Shown here piece after piece: positions 4,683 through 11,551 of a stretch of 24,968 bases of DNA; position 1 is the stretch's first letter; each line of letters begins with the position of its first letter. Source of the stretch: a virus; IMG/VR virus record IMGVR_UViG_3300031840_000649, positions 1 to 24,968 of that record. One strand, given 5' to 3'. The notes under the pieces were generated by a model, which was not told where the DNA came from, did not search any database, and saw only the letters and a list, made by a program, of their open reading frames with translations. Position numbers and translations under genes: made by a program.

Positions 4683-5314
4683 TGGGCAAGCGGGTCTATC
4701 AGAACATCGAAATTCGCGGGGTGGTTTACCCTGATGCGAATGCTGCGGCGGCGGCGCTTGGCGTGACAGCTGGTCAGGTGCGCATGGCTGTGCGCAAAGA
4801 TCGGCTGGATGGTCTGGGCACCCGCCCGGCGCTGCGCCCCGTCACCATTCGCGGCGTGACCTATCCCAATTTCAGCGCCGCCGGAAAGGCGCTAGGCGTC
4901 AACCCGAACACGGTGCGCGCGGCTTATCGCAATGGCACTTTGCATCGTGTTGGCACCGGGCGTGTCGGGCCTGAGCCGATGCGGGTGCGCATCGCAGGCA
5001 AGGATTTCGATGACGTGAACGCAGCTGCGGCGCACTTTGGGGTGCAGCCCGGCACGGTCTATTCCGCGATCTGTGATGGCGATCCTGACCGGGTTGCCCG
5101 GCCTGCGGTTTATAATCCGTGGAAGTCAAAGCCCTTTACCATCGGCGGGCTGACCTTTCCGTCGATGCGCGCGGCCAGCCGTGCCTTGGGCTTCAAGGAT
5201 GAAGAATACATCGCCAAGGCGGTGAAGCGTGGGTCGCGCCGTGGGCGTGAACGCATTCTGGCTGCGGCGATGACCTATGTCGCGCAGGGCAAGCATGTCG
5301 GGGGTGCGGCATGA
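4682..5314 (+). CDS. four-repeat NUMOD/IENR1-like DNA-binding protein, 210 aa
   Basis: TGATG overlap with the upstream gene fixes the start at 4682. The protein is made almost wholly of four imperfect repeats of about 38 residues, at about 9-46, 54-91, 101-138 and 152-190. Each has the plan 'hxIxGhxYpshxAAxxALGVxxxTVxxAhxxG'. This plan matches NUMOD1/IENR1-type helix-turn-helix modules, which are usually found as one to three copies attached to homing-endonuclease nuclease domains. Here no GIY-YIG, HNH or other nuclease motif is present. The fourth repeat is the most divergent and is followed by a basic 'KRGSRRGRER' stretch. Sequence-specific DNA binding is the likely role, inferred from the module family. 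It precedes the methyltransferase gene with a four-base overlap. Confidence 0.8.
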   Translation: MGKRVYQNIEIRGVVYPDANAAAAALGVTAGQVRMAVRKDRLDGLGTRPALRPVTIRGVTYPNFSAAGKALGVNPNTVRAAYRNGTLHRVGTGRVGPEPMRVRIAGKDFDDVNAAAAHFGVQPGTVYSAICDGDPDRVARPAVYNPWKSKPFTIGGLTFPSMRAASRALGFKDEEYIAKAVKRGSRRGRERILAAAMTYVAQGKHVGGAA

Positions 5315-6117
5315 CTGGCATTCAGCGCGACATCACCATCGGAAGCTGCCGCCTAATCTTGGGCGACATGCGCGATGTGCTGCCTGCGTTGGAGTCGCGC
5401 GCCAAGCTGTGTCTGTCTGACCCGCCCTATCGCATCACGTCTGGCGGCAATAGCACAGGCGAAATGGGTGGTTGTTTCGCCAAGGATGCTTATGACAATT
5501 CCGGCGAGTTGTTCGACATGGTCGAATGGGCTGATATGGCCCCGCTTATCTATGGGGCGTTGGCCGATGACGCGGATGCCATCATCATGGCGTCAGATCG
5601 GGAAGAGGGTGCCGCCCGCGCCGCGTTCGATGCGGCTGGCTTTGGCTTTCACCGCCTGCTGGTCTGGGACAAGATCACGGCCACGCCAAACCGCTGGTAT
5701 ATGCCGAACTGCGAATTCGGGCTGTATCTCTATAAGGGCCGCGCCCGTCGCATCACCGATTGTTCTTCGAAGGCATTGATCCGCTGTCCGCAGCAGGATG
5801 TGTCGCACCTGTATTTGGGTGCAGATGTGCCACCAGATCAGCGCCGTCCGCATGCGACGGAAAAGCCGGTGGCCCTGATGGTGCATTGGATGGGCAATTC
5901 GACCGATCCGGGTGATCTGGTCATTGATCCTTTCATGGGGTCCGGGTCCACCATCGTGGCTGCAGCCCGCACGGGTCGCGCCGCCATTGGGATCGAGAAA
6001 GACCCAAAGTGGTTCGATGTTGCCTGCGCCCGTGTCGCAGAAGCGGCAGAACGCAACCAGATGGAAATGCCCGTCAGCGCGCCTGTGAGCGCCCAGCAGG
6101 AGGCTTTGGCGCTATGA
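5311..6117 (+). CDS. DNA methyltransferase, N6-adenine/N4-cytosine, beta-class, 268 aa
   Basis: Matches the N6_N4_Mtase family (PF01555 type). The catalytic motif IV Ser-Asp-Pro-Pro-Tyr is at residues 36-40 and the AdoMet-binding motif 'DPFMGSGST' at 206-214, preceded by 'HATEKP' (181-186). Motif IV before motif I is the beta-class order. No target-recognition domain of any size lies between them, typical of small phage enzymes. There is no restriction endonuclease gene alongside, so it is an orphan enzyme, probably used to protect phage DNA or regulate phage genes. The target sequence cannot be read from the protein alone. Start is coupled by ATGA to the upstream gene. Confidence 0.93.
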   Translation: MTGIQRDITIGSCRLILGDMRDVLPALESRAKLCLSDPPYRITSGGNSTGEMGGCFAKDAYDNSGELFDMVEWADMAPLIYGALADDADAIIMASDREEGAARAAFDAAGFGFHRLLVWDKITATPNRWYMPNCEFGLYLYKGRARRITDCSSKALIRCPQQDVSHLYLGADVPPDQRRPHATEKPVALMVHWMGNSTDPGDLVIDPFMGSGSTIVAAARTGRAAIGIEKDPKWFDVACARVAEAAERNQMEMPVSAPVSAQQEALAL

Positions 6118-6500
6118 CCCTGCTGCTACCAGCAACCGCAAATGCCGTGGCACGGCATAGTGAGCCGGAAGACTTTCGGTCTTTCGCGCATCAGGAATTG
6201 GCAGCTTTCAGCCCGTGGCAGGGTGGGATCTGCTTTAACCCATCCTGCGGGGCGGCGTTTGAGCCGCGCCGCAGCTGGCAGATTTACTGCTGCACCGCCT
6301 GTGAGCGCGCAGGCACGGCAGAGTTGCGCAAGTGGGGCCATCGCATGGCCCTGTCGGCGCTGATCTGGCGCATGGGCAAATATGAACAACATGACGCGGG
6401 CATACGCGATCTGACCCGCGCAGCACGGCGGCATGTGACGCATGTGCAATCCGCATGGTTGGCAGATCGGCAAGCCCGTGCTGCAGAAAGGGGGCAGTGA
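6114..6500 (+). CDS. zinc-finger-like early protein, 128 aa
   Basis: ATGA overlap with the methyltransferase stop sets the start at 6114. Residues 40-63 carry Cys40-x4-Cys45 and a Cys59/Cys60 and Cys63 pair around 'FEPRRSWQIYCCTAC'. The block 'FxPRRxWQxYCCxxC' is a known small zinc-ribbon pattern in alphaproteobacterial phage early proteins. The C-terminal half is a long basic helix ('TRAARRHVTHVQSAWLADRQARAAERG'). A nucleic-acid-binding role is inferred from Cys pairs plus the basic helix. It shares one base with the next gene. Confidence 0.8.
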   Translation: MTLLLPATANAVARHSEPEDFRSFAHQELAAFSPWQGGICFNPSCGAAFEPRRSWQIYCCTACERAGTAELRKWGHRMALSALIWRMGKYEQHDAGIRDLTRAARRHVTHVQSAWLADRQARAAERGQ

Positions 6501-7117
6501 TGGGTCAGTCATCAGCCGTTCAGTTGGTCGATGCAGATGACATCGACATCTATCCAATTTCATCCAGCGAACGCTTGGACTCGCACTTTTTTGTGCCGTG
6601 GAACCTGAAGCGTTGGCGCGGCAGTGAGTTTCGCCGCTTTGGCTATGCCGACCCGGAAATCGGCTGGTTCGGCATGGAACTGTTCTTTCTGGCGCAGGAT
6701 GAAACACCCATCGGCACGTTGCCCTGCGATGACGATGCGTTGGCCTTTCTGCTGCGTATCCCGCCCGCCCGGTGGCGAGAATTGAACAGTCGGGATGTGT
6801 CGCCCCTGCATGGTTGGCAGCGCGTTCACTGCGACAATGGTCAGGTGCGCTTGGCCCATCCGGTGGTCACTGAAGTGGCCATGGATGCCTTGGGGTCCAA
6901 GAAGCGCAATGACGCCAAGAATGCCGATGAACGGATGCGCAAGCGGCTTGGCACCATCATCAATCACCTGAAGGCCATCCCCGGTGCTGCGCGCATCGCG
7001 GACATGGAAGAGCGGGTGAATGACATCAGCGATTGGATCGAAGCCCAGTATCCGGGCGGCAGTGCCACGCTGAAGCGCGTGAAAGAGGCGTTGAATGACC
7101 TGTCATCGCGCCATTGA
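6500..7117 (+). CDS. DUF1376-like phage replication-type protein, 205 aa
   Basis: Start at the ATG at 6500, sharing a base with the upstream TGA and preceded by AAAGGGGG. The N-terminal two thirds read 'FFVPWNLKRWRGSEFRR...EIGWFGMELFFLAQDETPIGTLPCDDDALAFLLRIPPARWRELNSRDVSPLHGWQRV...VRLAHPVVTEVAMDAL'. This plan (a short strand, a helix with 'AQDxxPxGTLP', a helix with 'LLRI') corresponds to DUF1376-like winged-helix proteins found in the replication regions of many phages. The C-terminal part is a Lys/Arg-rich helical region. The last early gene before the candidate origin, it is a plausible origin-binding or initiation factor. That role is inferred from position and family. Confidence 0.75.
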   Translation: MGQSSAVQLVDADDIDIYPISSSERLDSHFFVPWNLKRWRGSEFRRFGYADPEIGWFGMELFFLAQDETPIGTLPCDDDALAFLLRIPPARWRELNSRDVSPLHGWQRVHCDNGQVRLAHPVVTEVAMDALGSKKRNDAKNADERMRKRLGTIINHLKAIPGAARIADMEERVNDISDWIEAQYPGGSATLKRVKEALNDLSSRH

Positions 7118-7131
7118 TTTCTTCCCCAAAC

Positions 7132-7144
7132 CTTCCGCCGGAAG
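7132..7144. repeat. inverted repeat 1 of the candidate origin
   Basis: CTTCC (7132-7136) and GGAAG (7140-7144) around GCC. Confidence 0.5.
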
Positions 7145-7147
7145 AAA

Positions 7148-7160
7148 CAGGAATTTCCTG
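7148..7160. repeat. inverted repeat 2 of the candidate origin
   Basis: CAGGAA (7148-7153) and TTCCTG (7155-7160) around a single T. It is a near-continuous palindrome and so more likely a protein site than an RNA hairpin. Confidence 0.55.
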
Positions 7161-7163
7161 AAA

Positions 7164-7198
7164 CGGTTTTTGGAAGTTTTCATTTTTTCCGAAAACCG
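7164..7198. repeat. inverted repeat 3 of the candidate origin, 12-bp arms
   Basis: CGGTTTTTGGAA (7164-7175) and TTCCGAAAACCG (7187-7198) pair at 11 of 12 positions across an 11-base T-rich loop. In RNA the single mismatch becomes a U-G pair, so a stable hairpin is possible. It is the strongest structure in this gap. Confidence 0.65.
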
Positions 7199-7251
7199 AG
7201 CGGCTGAAAGGAAACAAGAAGAAATCAAAAGAAAAAGAAACTTCCGGGGCG

Positions 7252-7266
7252 CGTCAATTTTTGACG
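7252..7266. repeat. inverted repeat 4 of the candidate origin
   Basis: CGTCAA (7252-7257) and TTGACG (7261-7266) around TTT, ending eight bases before the DnaA box. Confidence 0.55.
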
Positions 7267-7274
7267 GCTTTGCC

Positions 7275-7283
7275 TGTGGATAA
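7275..7283 (-). promoter_or_regulatory. perfect DnaA box
   Basis: TGTGGATAA is the reverse complement of the consensus DnaA box TTATCCACA. A single 9-mer can occur by chance, but it lies in the only long early-region gap, beside inverted repeats and downstream of a replication-type gene, which supports host DnaA binding at a phage origin. Confidence 0.55.
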
Positions 7284-7352
7284 GTCGGAATTGCTGAGAA
7301 TGGCCATCAAGTAGCGAAGCGGTATGGCAACAAAAAAGAAGGGGGATGGGCA

Positions 7353-7934
7353 GTGGAAGGTCAGGAACTAAGAGACGGCAAGGAACGGGTCAGGATCAAC
7401 CTGATCGAACCACTGGTCAAAGGTGGGATGGTGCGCAAGCGCGGTCAGAAGGTCGAAGAGCATGACAAGTTCTTGGCCGGTCTGGAAGCGCGGCTGGCCT
7501 ATATGGCCGAAGATCGGCTGCAGGCATTGGCGGAAGTGGTCGAGCGATACGCGGGCGGGCCGCAGAAGAACGTCTGGCCTGCCGAAGTGTCGATCATGAA
7601 CTGGGCGCGGCGGCTGCAGGAAGTGCCCGCATCTGAGTCCCGCTTGGTGCGGTCTTATCTGCAATCGGGTGCGGGTGATGCTGCCCAGTCAGGTGGCTAT
7701 CTGGTCGAACTATTCGTCTACCTGAAGCGCATCGGCGCGCCGCCCAATGATTATGCTTTGAAAGGCATACGCGAAGAGGCTGAAGACAATCGGCGCAAGC
7801 GCGCAGGGATTGAGCGTGACCGGGAAGAGGGTCGGGCCAGCCCGCGCGATCTGGCTTGGCTTCAGGGCTACATGGACACGCGGCGGCGCTGTCTGGACAT
7901 CATCAAGGCAAAACAAGAAAGGGCAGCGGCATGA
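7353..7934 (+). CDS. phage protein, 193 aa, unknown function
   Basis: Begins at a GTG (7353) with a purine-rich GAAGGGGG upstream; no in-frame ATG is available upstream, and a 15-codon open frame from the ATG at 7324 is in another frame. The product is highly charged and helical: 'EEHDKFLAGLEARLAYMAEDRLQALAEVVERYAGG' then 'KNVWPAEVSIMNWARRLQEVPASESRLVRSYLQSGAG', then a Lys/Arg/Glu-rich C-terminus. The 'NVWPxxxxIxNWARxLQ' block recurs in Rhodobacterales phage proteins that lie just before the late region. No catalytic motif is visible. It is coupled by a four-base overlap to the 252-aa gene that follows. Confidence 0.8.
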   Translation: MEGQELRDGKERVRINLIEPLVKGGMVRKRGQKVEEHDKFLAGLEARLAYMAEDRLQALAEVVERYAGGPQKNVWPAEVSIMNWARRLQEVPASESRLVRSYLQSGAGDAAQSGGYLVELFVYLKRIGAPPNDYALKGIREEAEDNRRKRAGIERDREEGRASPRDLAWLQGYMDTRRRCLDIIKAKQERAAA

Positions 7935-8689
7935 ACCGAGACAGAATAGCGATGGCGGTCACCCGCATCGAACAGGCAACCAGCATTGATGAACAGGCGC
8001 GGATGGCGGAAGTCCGAGCCATGGGTTTTGTCCCGGCAGAGGTCGGGCCGGAAATCCCGATGGCCCCGGCGCGTGGACCTGTGCGCATGCTGGATATGAT
8101 GGCGTCCTATCCCAAAGGCGATGATGACTTTGAAATGAAGGCGGCTGGCTTTCTGGGACGCAAGACGCTGCAGCGGGCGGATAGCTTTGATGTGATGGCG
8201 GCAAAGGCGGCACGCCACAAGAAGCAGTCGCCCTTCAGCCCGGCGCAGGTGGCCATGGGTCGGTTCTATCGGGATCTGGTAGAAAAGCATGAAAGCGCGG
8301 GGGTGAAGTGCTCATCGTTGGAAAGCCTGTCACAGCGCAGTGCGGGCAGTGGCAGTGACTTTATGGATGCTGTGTTGCGTGATCGGGAACGCATCACTGT
8401 GCTGCGCAAGCGCATCGGCAGCGGGTCGGCTATGGTGGTGCGGCGCATTCGTCCATCGGATCGCGGGTCGCGCGTCACCATCATGGATCGGCGGCTGGTC
8501 GACATCGTCTGTCTGGAAGATGGCACCATCACCGATGTTCTGCGCAAGCATGGTTGGGCTGTGAATGCTGATCTGGTCAAGGCCCTGAATCGTGGATTGG
8601 CTGAGGTCTTGGATCGCATGATGGGTCCGGTGCGTCGTGGTAGCGCGTCGGTCGCGCATTTCGGAACAGGTTGCCTGCCGATATTCTAG
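7931..8689 (+). CDS. phage protein, 252 aa; positional candidate for a late-gene regulator
   Basis: ATGA overlap with the upstream gene sets the start at 7931. There is no Cys cluster. The central region 'FSPAQVAMGRFYRDLVEKHESAGVKCSSLESLSQ...FMDAVLRDRERITVLRKRIGSGSAMVVRRIRPSDRGSRVTIMDRRLVDIVCLEDGTITDVLRKHGW' mixes basic helices with a small beta-rich segment. The 'TITDVLRKHGW' element could be a DNA-contacting helix. The family is known to me only as an unnamed protein of Rhodobacterales phages. It is the last gene before a promoter-terminator pair and the late operon, the place where lambda Q or RinA-type activators sit. The regulatory role is an inference from place only. Confidence 0.8.
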   Translation: MNRDRIAMAVTRIEQATSIDEQARMAEVRAMGFVPAEVGPEIPMAPARGPVRMLDMMASYPKGDDDFEMKAAGFLGRKTLQRADSFDVMAAKAARHKKQSPFSPAQVAMGRFYRDLVEKHESAGVKCSSLESLSQRSAGSGSDFMDAVLRDRERITVLRKRIGSGSAMVVRRIRPSDRGSRVTIMDRRLVDIVCLEDGTITDVLRKHGWAVNADLVKALNRGLAEVLDRMMGPVRRGSASVAHFGTGCLPIF

Positions 8690-8744
8690 GGAATCAGGCG
8701 CGGCGCGGATAACGCAATCAGATCAATGATTTATAAAATAGTTG

Positions 8745-8774
8745 TTGACGGTTAATCCATCAGCCCCTTATGAA
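8745..8774 (+). promoter_or_regulatory. predicted late promoter (pR'-like)
   Basis: TTGACG (8745-8750, 5 of 6) and TATGAA (8769-8774, 4 of 6) with an 18-bp spacer. An AT-rich stretch at 8727-8740 sits directly upstream, like an UP element. Predicted start near 8781 puts the terminator hairpin at about +13, an arrangement used for antitermination control. It is a prediction only. Confidence 0.5.
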
Positions 8775-8792
8775 ATATGCATCATCTACAAG

Positions 8793-8822
8793 AGCGCCCA
8801 CGGGAAACCGGCGGGCGCTTTT
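8793..8822 (+). terminator. intrinsic terminator ahead of the late operon (tR'-like)
   Basis: AGCGCCC (8793-8799) pairs with GGGCGCT (8813-8819), with an inner CGG/CCG stem closed by a GAAA tetraloop (8804-8807), and a four-T run at 8819-8822. The T-run is short, which would suit a terminator that can be overridden. It lies before the HNH gene, and no gene ends close upstream. Confidence 0.7.
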
Positions 8823-8856
8823 GCATTGGTGACTTCCGAACATCGAAAGGGACGCG

Positions 8857-9255
8857 GTGCCGAAGAAACCCTGCGCACATCCGGGCTGTTCCCGGCTGGT
8901 CGATCTTGGGTCGGCATATTGCGAAGCCCATGCGGTAGCGGACAAGCGGGACCGGGATCGGACTGCGGATGCAAAGCGGGCCGATAAGCCAAGCCGCAAA
9001 TGGTATAAGCGCAAAGCGTGGAGCGGCAAAGGTGGGCGGCGTGAACAGCAGTTGGCGAATGAACCGCTGTGCAGGCTCTGCCCTGATCATTCAAAGCAGC
9101 GGGCGACGGTTGCTGACCATGTGATTCCACATCGGGAAGACTACGCTCTGTTCTGGTTTGGGGAACTTCAGTCGCTGTGCAAGTCCTGCCACGACATCAA
9201 GAAACAGCGGGTCGAACGGCGCGCAGGTAGGGGGGGTGAAAAGTCCACAGCCTGA
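8857..9255 (+). CDS. HNH endonuclease, packaging-associated, 132 aa
   Basis: Starts at a GTG (8857) with AAGGGA upstream. It has an N-terminal Cys/His cluster (Cys6, Cys11, Cys22, His25) and an HNH core: Cys72-x2-Cys75, Asp87-His88 in 'VADHVIPH', then 'LQSLCKSCHDIKKQ' with Cys108-x2-Cys111-His112. This is the HNH nuclease that sits directly before the terminase genes in many HK97-type cos phages, where it is required together with the large terminase for DNA cleavage and packaging. First gene of the late operon. The catalytic His and metal ligands are intact. Confidence 0.92.
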   Translation: MPKKPCAHPGCSRLVDLGSAYCEAHAVADKRDRDRTADAKRADKPSRKWYKRKAWSGKGGRREQQLANEPLCRLCPDHSKQRATVADHVIPHREDYALFWFGELQSLCKSCHDIKKQRVERRAGRGGEKSTA

Positions 9256-9316
9256 GCGCAGGGGACCGGCGGCGGTAATCAGATTTTTGCGCGCGAAAGT
9301 TTAAGGGGGGGGTCTC

Positions 9317-9766
9317 ATGACCGCACCAGCATCAGGCATGGAACGGCTGGTCACCCTTCTGGGTGGATGGCCTGAACACTTCGAAGCGGAAGAGCGAAAG
9401 CATGGCGAAAGCCTGCTGGCTGTTCTGCGTCGTGATCGGGTTCTGGATGAAGCGGTCTTCGGTATCGTGGTTCGCTACGCTGCGCACCGCGCGGCCTATG
9501 ATCGGCTGTCGGCTGAAATCTCTGCCGAAGAATTCGAGGCCACGGCCAGCAACTACCTTTCGGGGAAAGAGCAAAGCCGGGCCTTTCACGAAAACAAGCT
9601 GCTGACGCTGGAACGCGAACTGCTGGCCACACCCTATGCGCGGGCCAAAAATGGCATGTCGGCCCAAACATCCTTCATGGATCTGCTGGACGAGCAGCCG
9701 CCGGAAGGTGGTGGCAGTGCCAAGGTGATGCCGTTCAAGCCGATGGCAAAGAAGGGTCGCGCCTGA
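9317..9766 (+). CDS. terminase small subunit, P27-like, 149 aa
   Basis: Starts at the ATG at 9317 after a G8 tract (9305-9312), a strong but unusual ribosome binding stretch. It is helical: 'AERKHGESLLAVLRRDRVLDEAVFGIVVRYAAHRAAYDRLSAEIS', then 'SNYLSGKEQSRAFHENKLLTLERELLATPYARAKNG', then a disordered tail. The order of helices, the 'TPxARxK' block and its location immediately before the large terminase match the P27-family small subunit, which recognises phage DNA and regulates packaging. The 61-bp gap before it is a candidate place for the packaging initiation site, but I cannot recognise a cos sequence. Confidence 0.85.
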   Translation: MTAPASGMERLVTLLGGWPEHFEAEERKHGESLLAVLRRDRVLDEAVFGIVVRYAAHRAAYDRLSAEISAEEFEATASNYLSGKEQSRAFHENKLLTLERELLATPYARAKNGMSAQTSFMDLLDEQPPEGGGSAKVMPFKPMAKKGRA

Positions 9767-9769
9767 TTC

Positions 9770-11551
9770 ATGCTGGACGCATCTGTCGAAACACCGATCA
9801 CGCTGCGGGCGCTGGATTGGGTCGATGACATTCTGTCGAACAAGCTGCCCAGCTGTAAGCGGATCAAGCAAGCCTGCAAACGGTTTCGGGCTGATCTGAA
9901 GCGCGCGGGCACTGACCAGTTTCCATATGTCTTCGACATGGAAGCGTCGGAACATATGTGCGCTTTCATGGAAGCCTTGCCCCATATCGAAGGGGCTTGG
10001 GCGGCGCGGAATGAGACAATCACCCTTCTGGGATGGCAGGCGTTCCTGATCAGCCAGATCGGCGGTTGGCGTCACATGGTCACTGGCATTCGGCGGTTCC
10101 GCACGGCCTATGTCGAGGTTCCGCGCAAGAATGGAAAATCGACGCTTTTGGCGGGCGTCGGTCTTTACTTTCTGGGGCCGGATGGTGAGCCGGGCGCGAA
10201 GGTCTATTCGGCTGCGGCGTCGACCCATCAGGCCCGCATCGTATTCGATGCAGCGCGCGTGATGGCGATGACAGGCCGGGCAGAAGGCATGGGGCTGGAT
10301 GAACTTCTTGGCCTGCAAGTCGAGGAACACAAGATCAAGACGGCGGACCCGGCGGCGGTGTTCCAGCCGATTGCCAGCCAGACCAAGTCGAAGGATGGCA
10401 AAAACCCGCACTGTGCGATTGTCGATGAATTGCATGAACACGAAAAGCGCGACGTGTGGGATTCGATGGCCAGCGCTTTGGGTGCCCGCGAACAGCCGTT
10501 GCTGATTGCGATCACCACGGCGGGCTACAACACTGCAGGGATCTGCTATGAACAGCGGAAATATCTGCAGCGTATTTTGGACGGCACATTCGAGGATGAC
10601 AGCTATTTCGGGCTGATCTTTGAAGCGGATGAAGGTGATGATCCGGGCGACCCGGTCGCATGGGAAAAGGCCAATCCGTCGCTGCATGCAGCCAAGTCGC
10701 TGCAATACATGCAGGACGAATGGAAGAAAGCTGCGGCCAGCCCGGCGGCAATGGGTGAGTTCCTGCGCAAGCACTTGGACATCTGGACCAGTGTCGGGGC
10801 ATCGGCCATCGATATGGAAGGCTGGCGCGCGGGCGAAGATACGTCGCTGAAGATCGAAGATTTTGCCGGGCGTCGGTGCTTTGTCGGGGTCGACCTTGCG
10901 ACACGTCATGACCCGTCAAGCGTCGTGGTTGTGTTCCCGGATGAACGCGATCCGGCCAAAGGTCCGATGACGGCATTCAGTTGGCACTGCCTGCCGCAGA
11001 GGGTCGTGGATGCGCCGGGCAATGAACATCTTTGGGGTTGGGCCAATAAGGGCCTGATCACGACAACACCGGGCGCAGAGCTGGATCTGCGATTGGTCGA
11101 AGCGTTGGTCATGCAGCTGTGTGGCCATGGCGCTGACCATGATCCGCGAAACGAATGGGGCTGGGGCGATCTGCCGGTCTTGGATGTGGAAATGGTCATC
11201 TATGATGCGCAGTTCGCGCAGCAGATGGCCGCGACTTGGGATGCGGCAGGCATTCAGGCTGTGGAACTGCGCAAGCGGGCTGCAAACACGAATGAGCCGT
11301 TCAACAAGTTGATTGCCGCTGTTGATGATCATCGGATGCTGCATGACGGCAACGCGGTTCTGACGTGGATGGCAGGCAATACGCTGCTGAAACAGGTGCC
11401 GGGCGGGGACTACATTTTCCCGACCAAACTGGCACCCGAAGACAAGATCGACGGAATCGATGCGCTGATCAACGGCTTGTGGCCGCTGTGTCAGGTTGTC
11501 GAGGAAGACGAAAGCAAGGGCGTCGTGACGCAAGGATTTGTTGATGTTTGA
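9770..11551 (+). CDS. terminase large subunit, HK97-type, 593 aa
   Basis: The packaging ATPase and nuclease. The N-terminal ATPase has Walker A 'PRKNGKST' (residues 118-125), Walker B 'CAIVDE' (215-220) with the catalytic Glu220, and the coupling motif 'ITTAG' (249-253). The C-terminal RNase H-like nuclease starts with Asp375 in 'FVGVDLATRHD', continues through 'VIYDAQFAQQM' and ends with 'DKIDGIDALI', giving the usual acidic active-site residues. The length is normal for the Terminase_1 family. It starts three bases after the small-subunit stop and overlaps the portal start by eight bases. No frameshift is seen. Confidence 0.96.
   Translation: MLDASVETPITLRALDWVDDILSNKLPSCKRIKQACKRFRADLKRAGTDQFPYVFDMEASEHMCAFMEALPHIEGAWAARNETITLLGWQAFLISQIGGWRHMVTGIRRFRTAYVEVPRKNGKSTLLAGVGLYFLGPDGEPGAKVYSAAASTHQARIVFDAARVMAMTGRAEGMGLDELLGLQVEEHKIKTADPAAVFQPIASQTKSKDGKNPHCAIVDELHEHEKRDVWDSMASALGAREQPLLIAITTAGYNTAGICYEQRKYLQRILDGTFEDDSYFGLIFEADEGDDPGDPVAWEKANPSLHAAKSLQYMQDEWKKAAASPAAMGEFLRKHLDIWTSVGASAIDMEGWRAGEDTSLKIEDFAGRRCFVGVDLATRHDPSSVVVVFPDERDPAKGPMTAFSWHCLPQRVVDAPGNEHLWGWANKGLITTTPGAELDLRLVEALVMQLCGHGADHDPRNEWGWGDLPVLDVEMVIYDAQFAQQMAATWDAAGIQAVELRKRAANTNEPFNKLIAAVDDHRMLHDGNAVLTWMAGNTLLKQVPGGDYIFPTKLAPEDKIDGIDALINGLWPLCQVVEEDESKGVVTQGFVDV

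Larger units (their letters stand above)
7118..7352. other. non-coding AT-rich segment, candidate replication origin
   Basis: A 235-bp gap in an otherwise gapless operon. It is rich in purine tracts (7201-7240) and holds four inverted repeats (7132-7144, 7148-7160, 7164-7198, 7252-7266) and a perfect DnaA box (7275-7283). It follows a DUF1376-like replication-type gene. This is the arrangement expected of a theta-type phage origin. A regulatory or transcript-processing role is the alternative. A 62-codon open frame crosses it but is not accepted as a gene. Confidence 0.5.

Noticed and set aside
7095-7283. A 62-codon open frame crossing the gap after the replication-type gene
   Set aside because: It starts inside the upstream gene with no good ribosome binding site and runs over several inverted repeats and the DnaA box. 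Its residue make-up reflects AT-rich purine tracts, not a folded protein.
9256-9316. A cos site in the gap before the small terminase gene
   Set aside because: The place is right and the gap is GC-rich, but I see no distinct dyad or known cos sequence that can be defended.
9332-10909. A 525-codon open frame on the minus strand over the terminase genes
   Set aside because: It is antisense to intact terminase genes with all motifs. Long antisense frames are expected in high-GC coding DNA.
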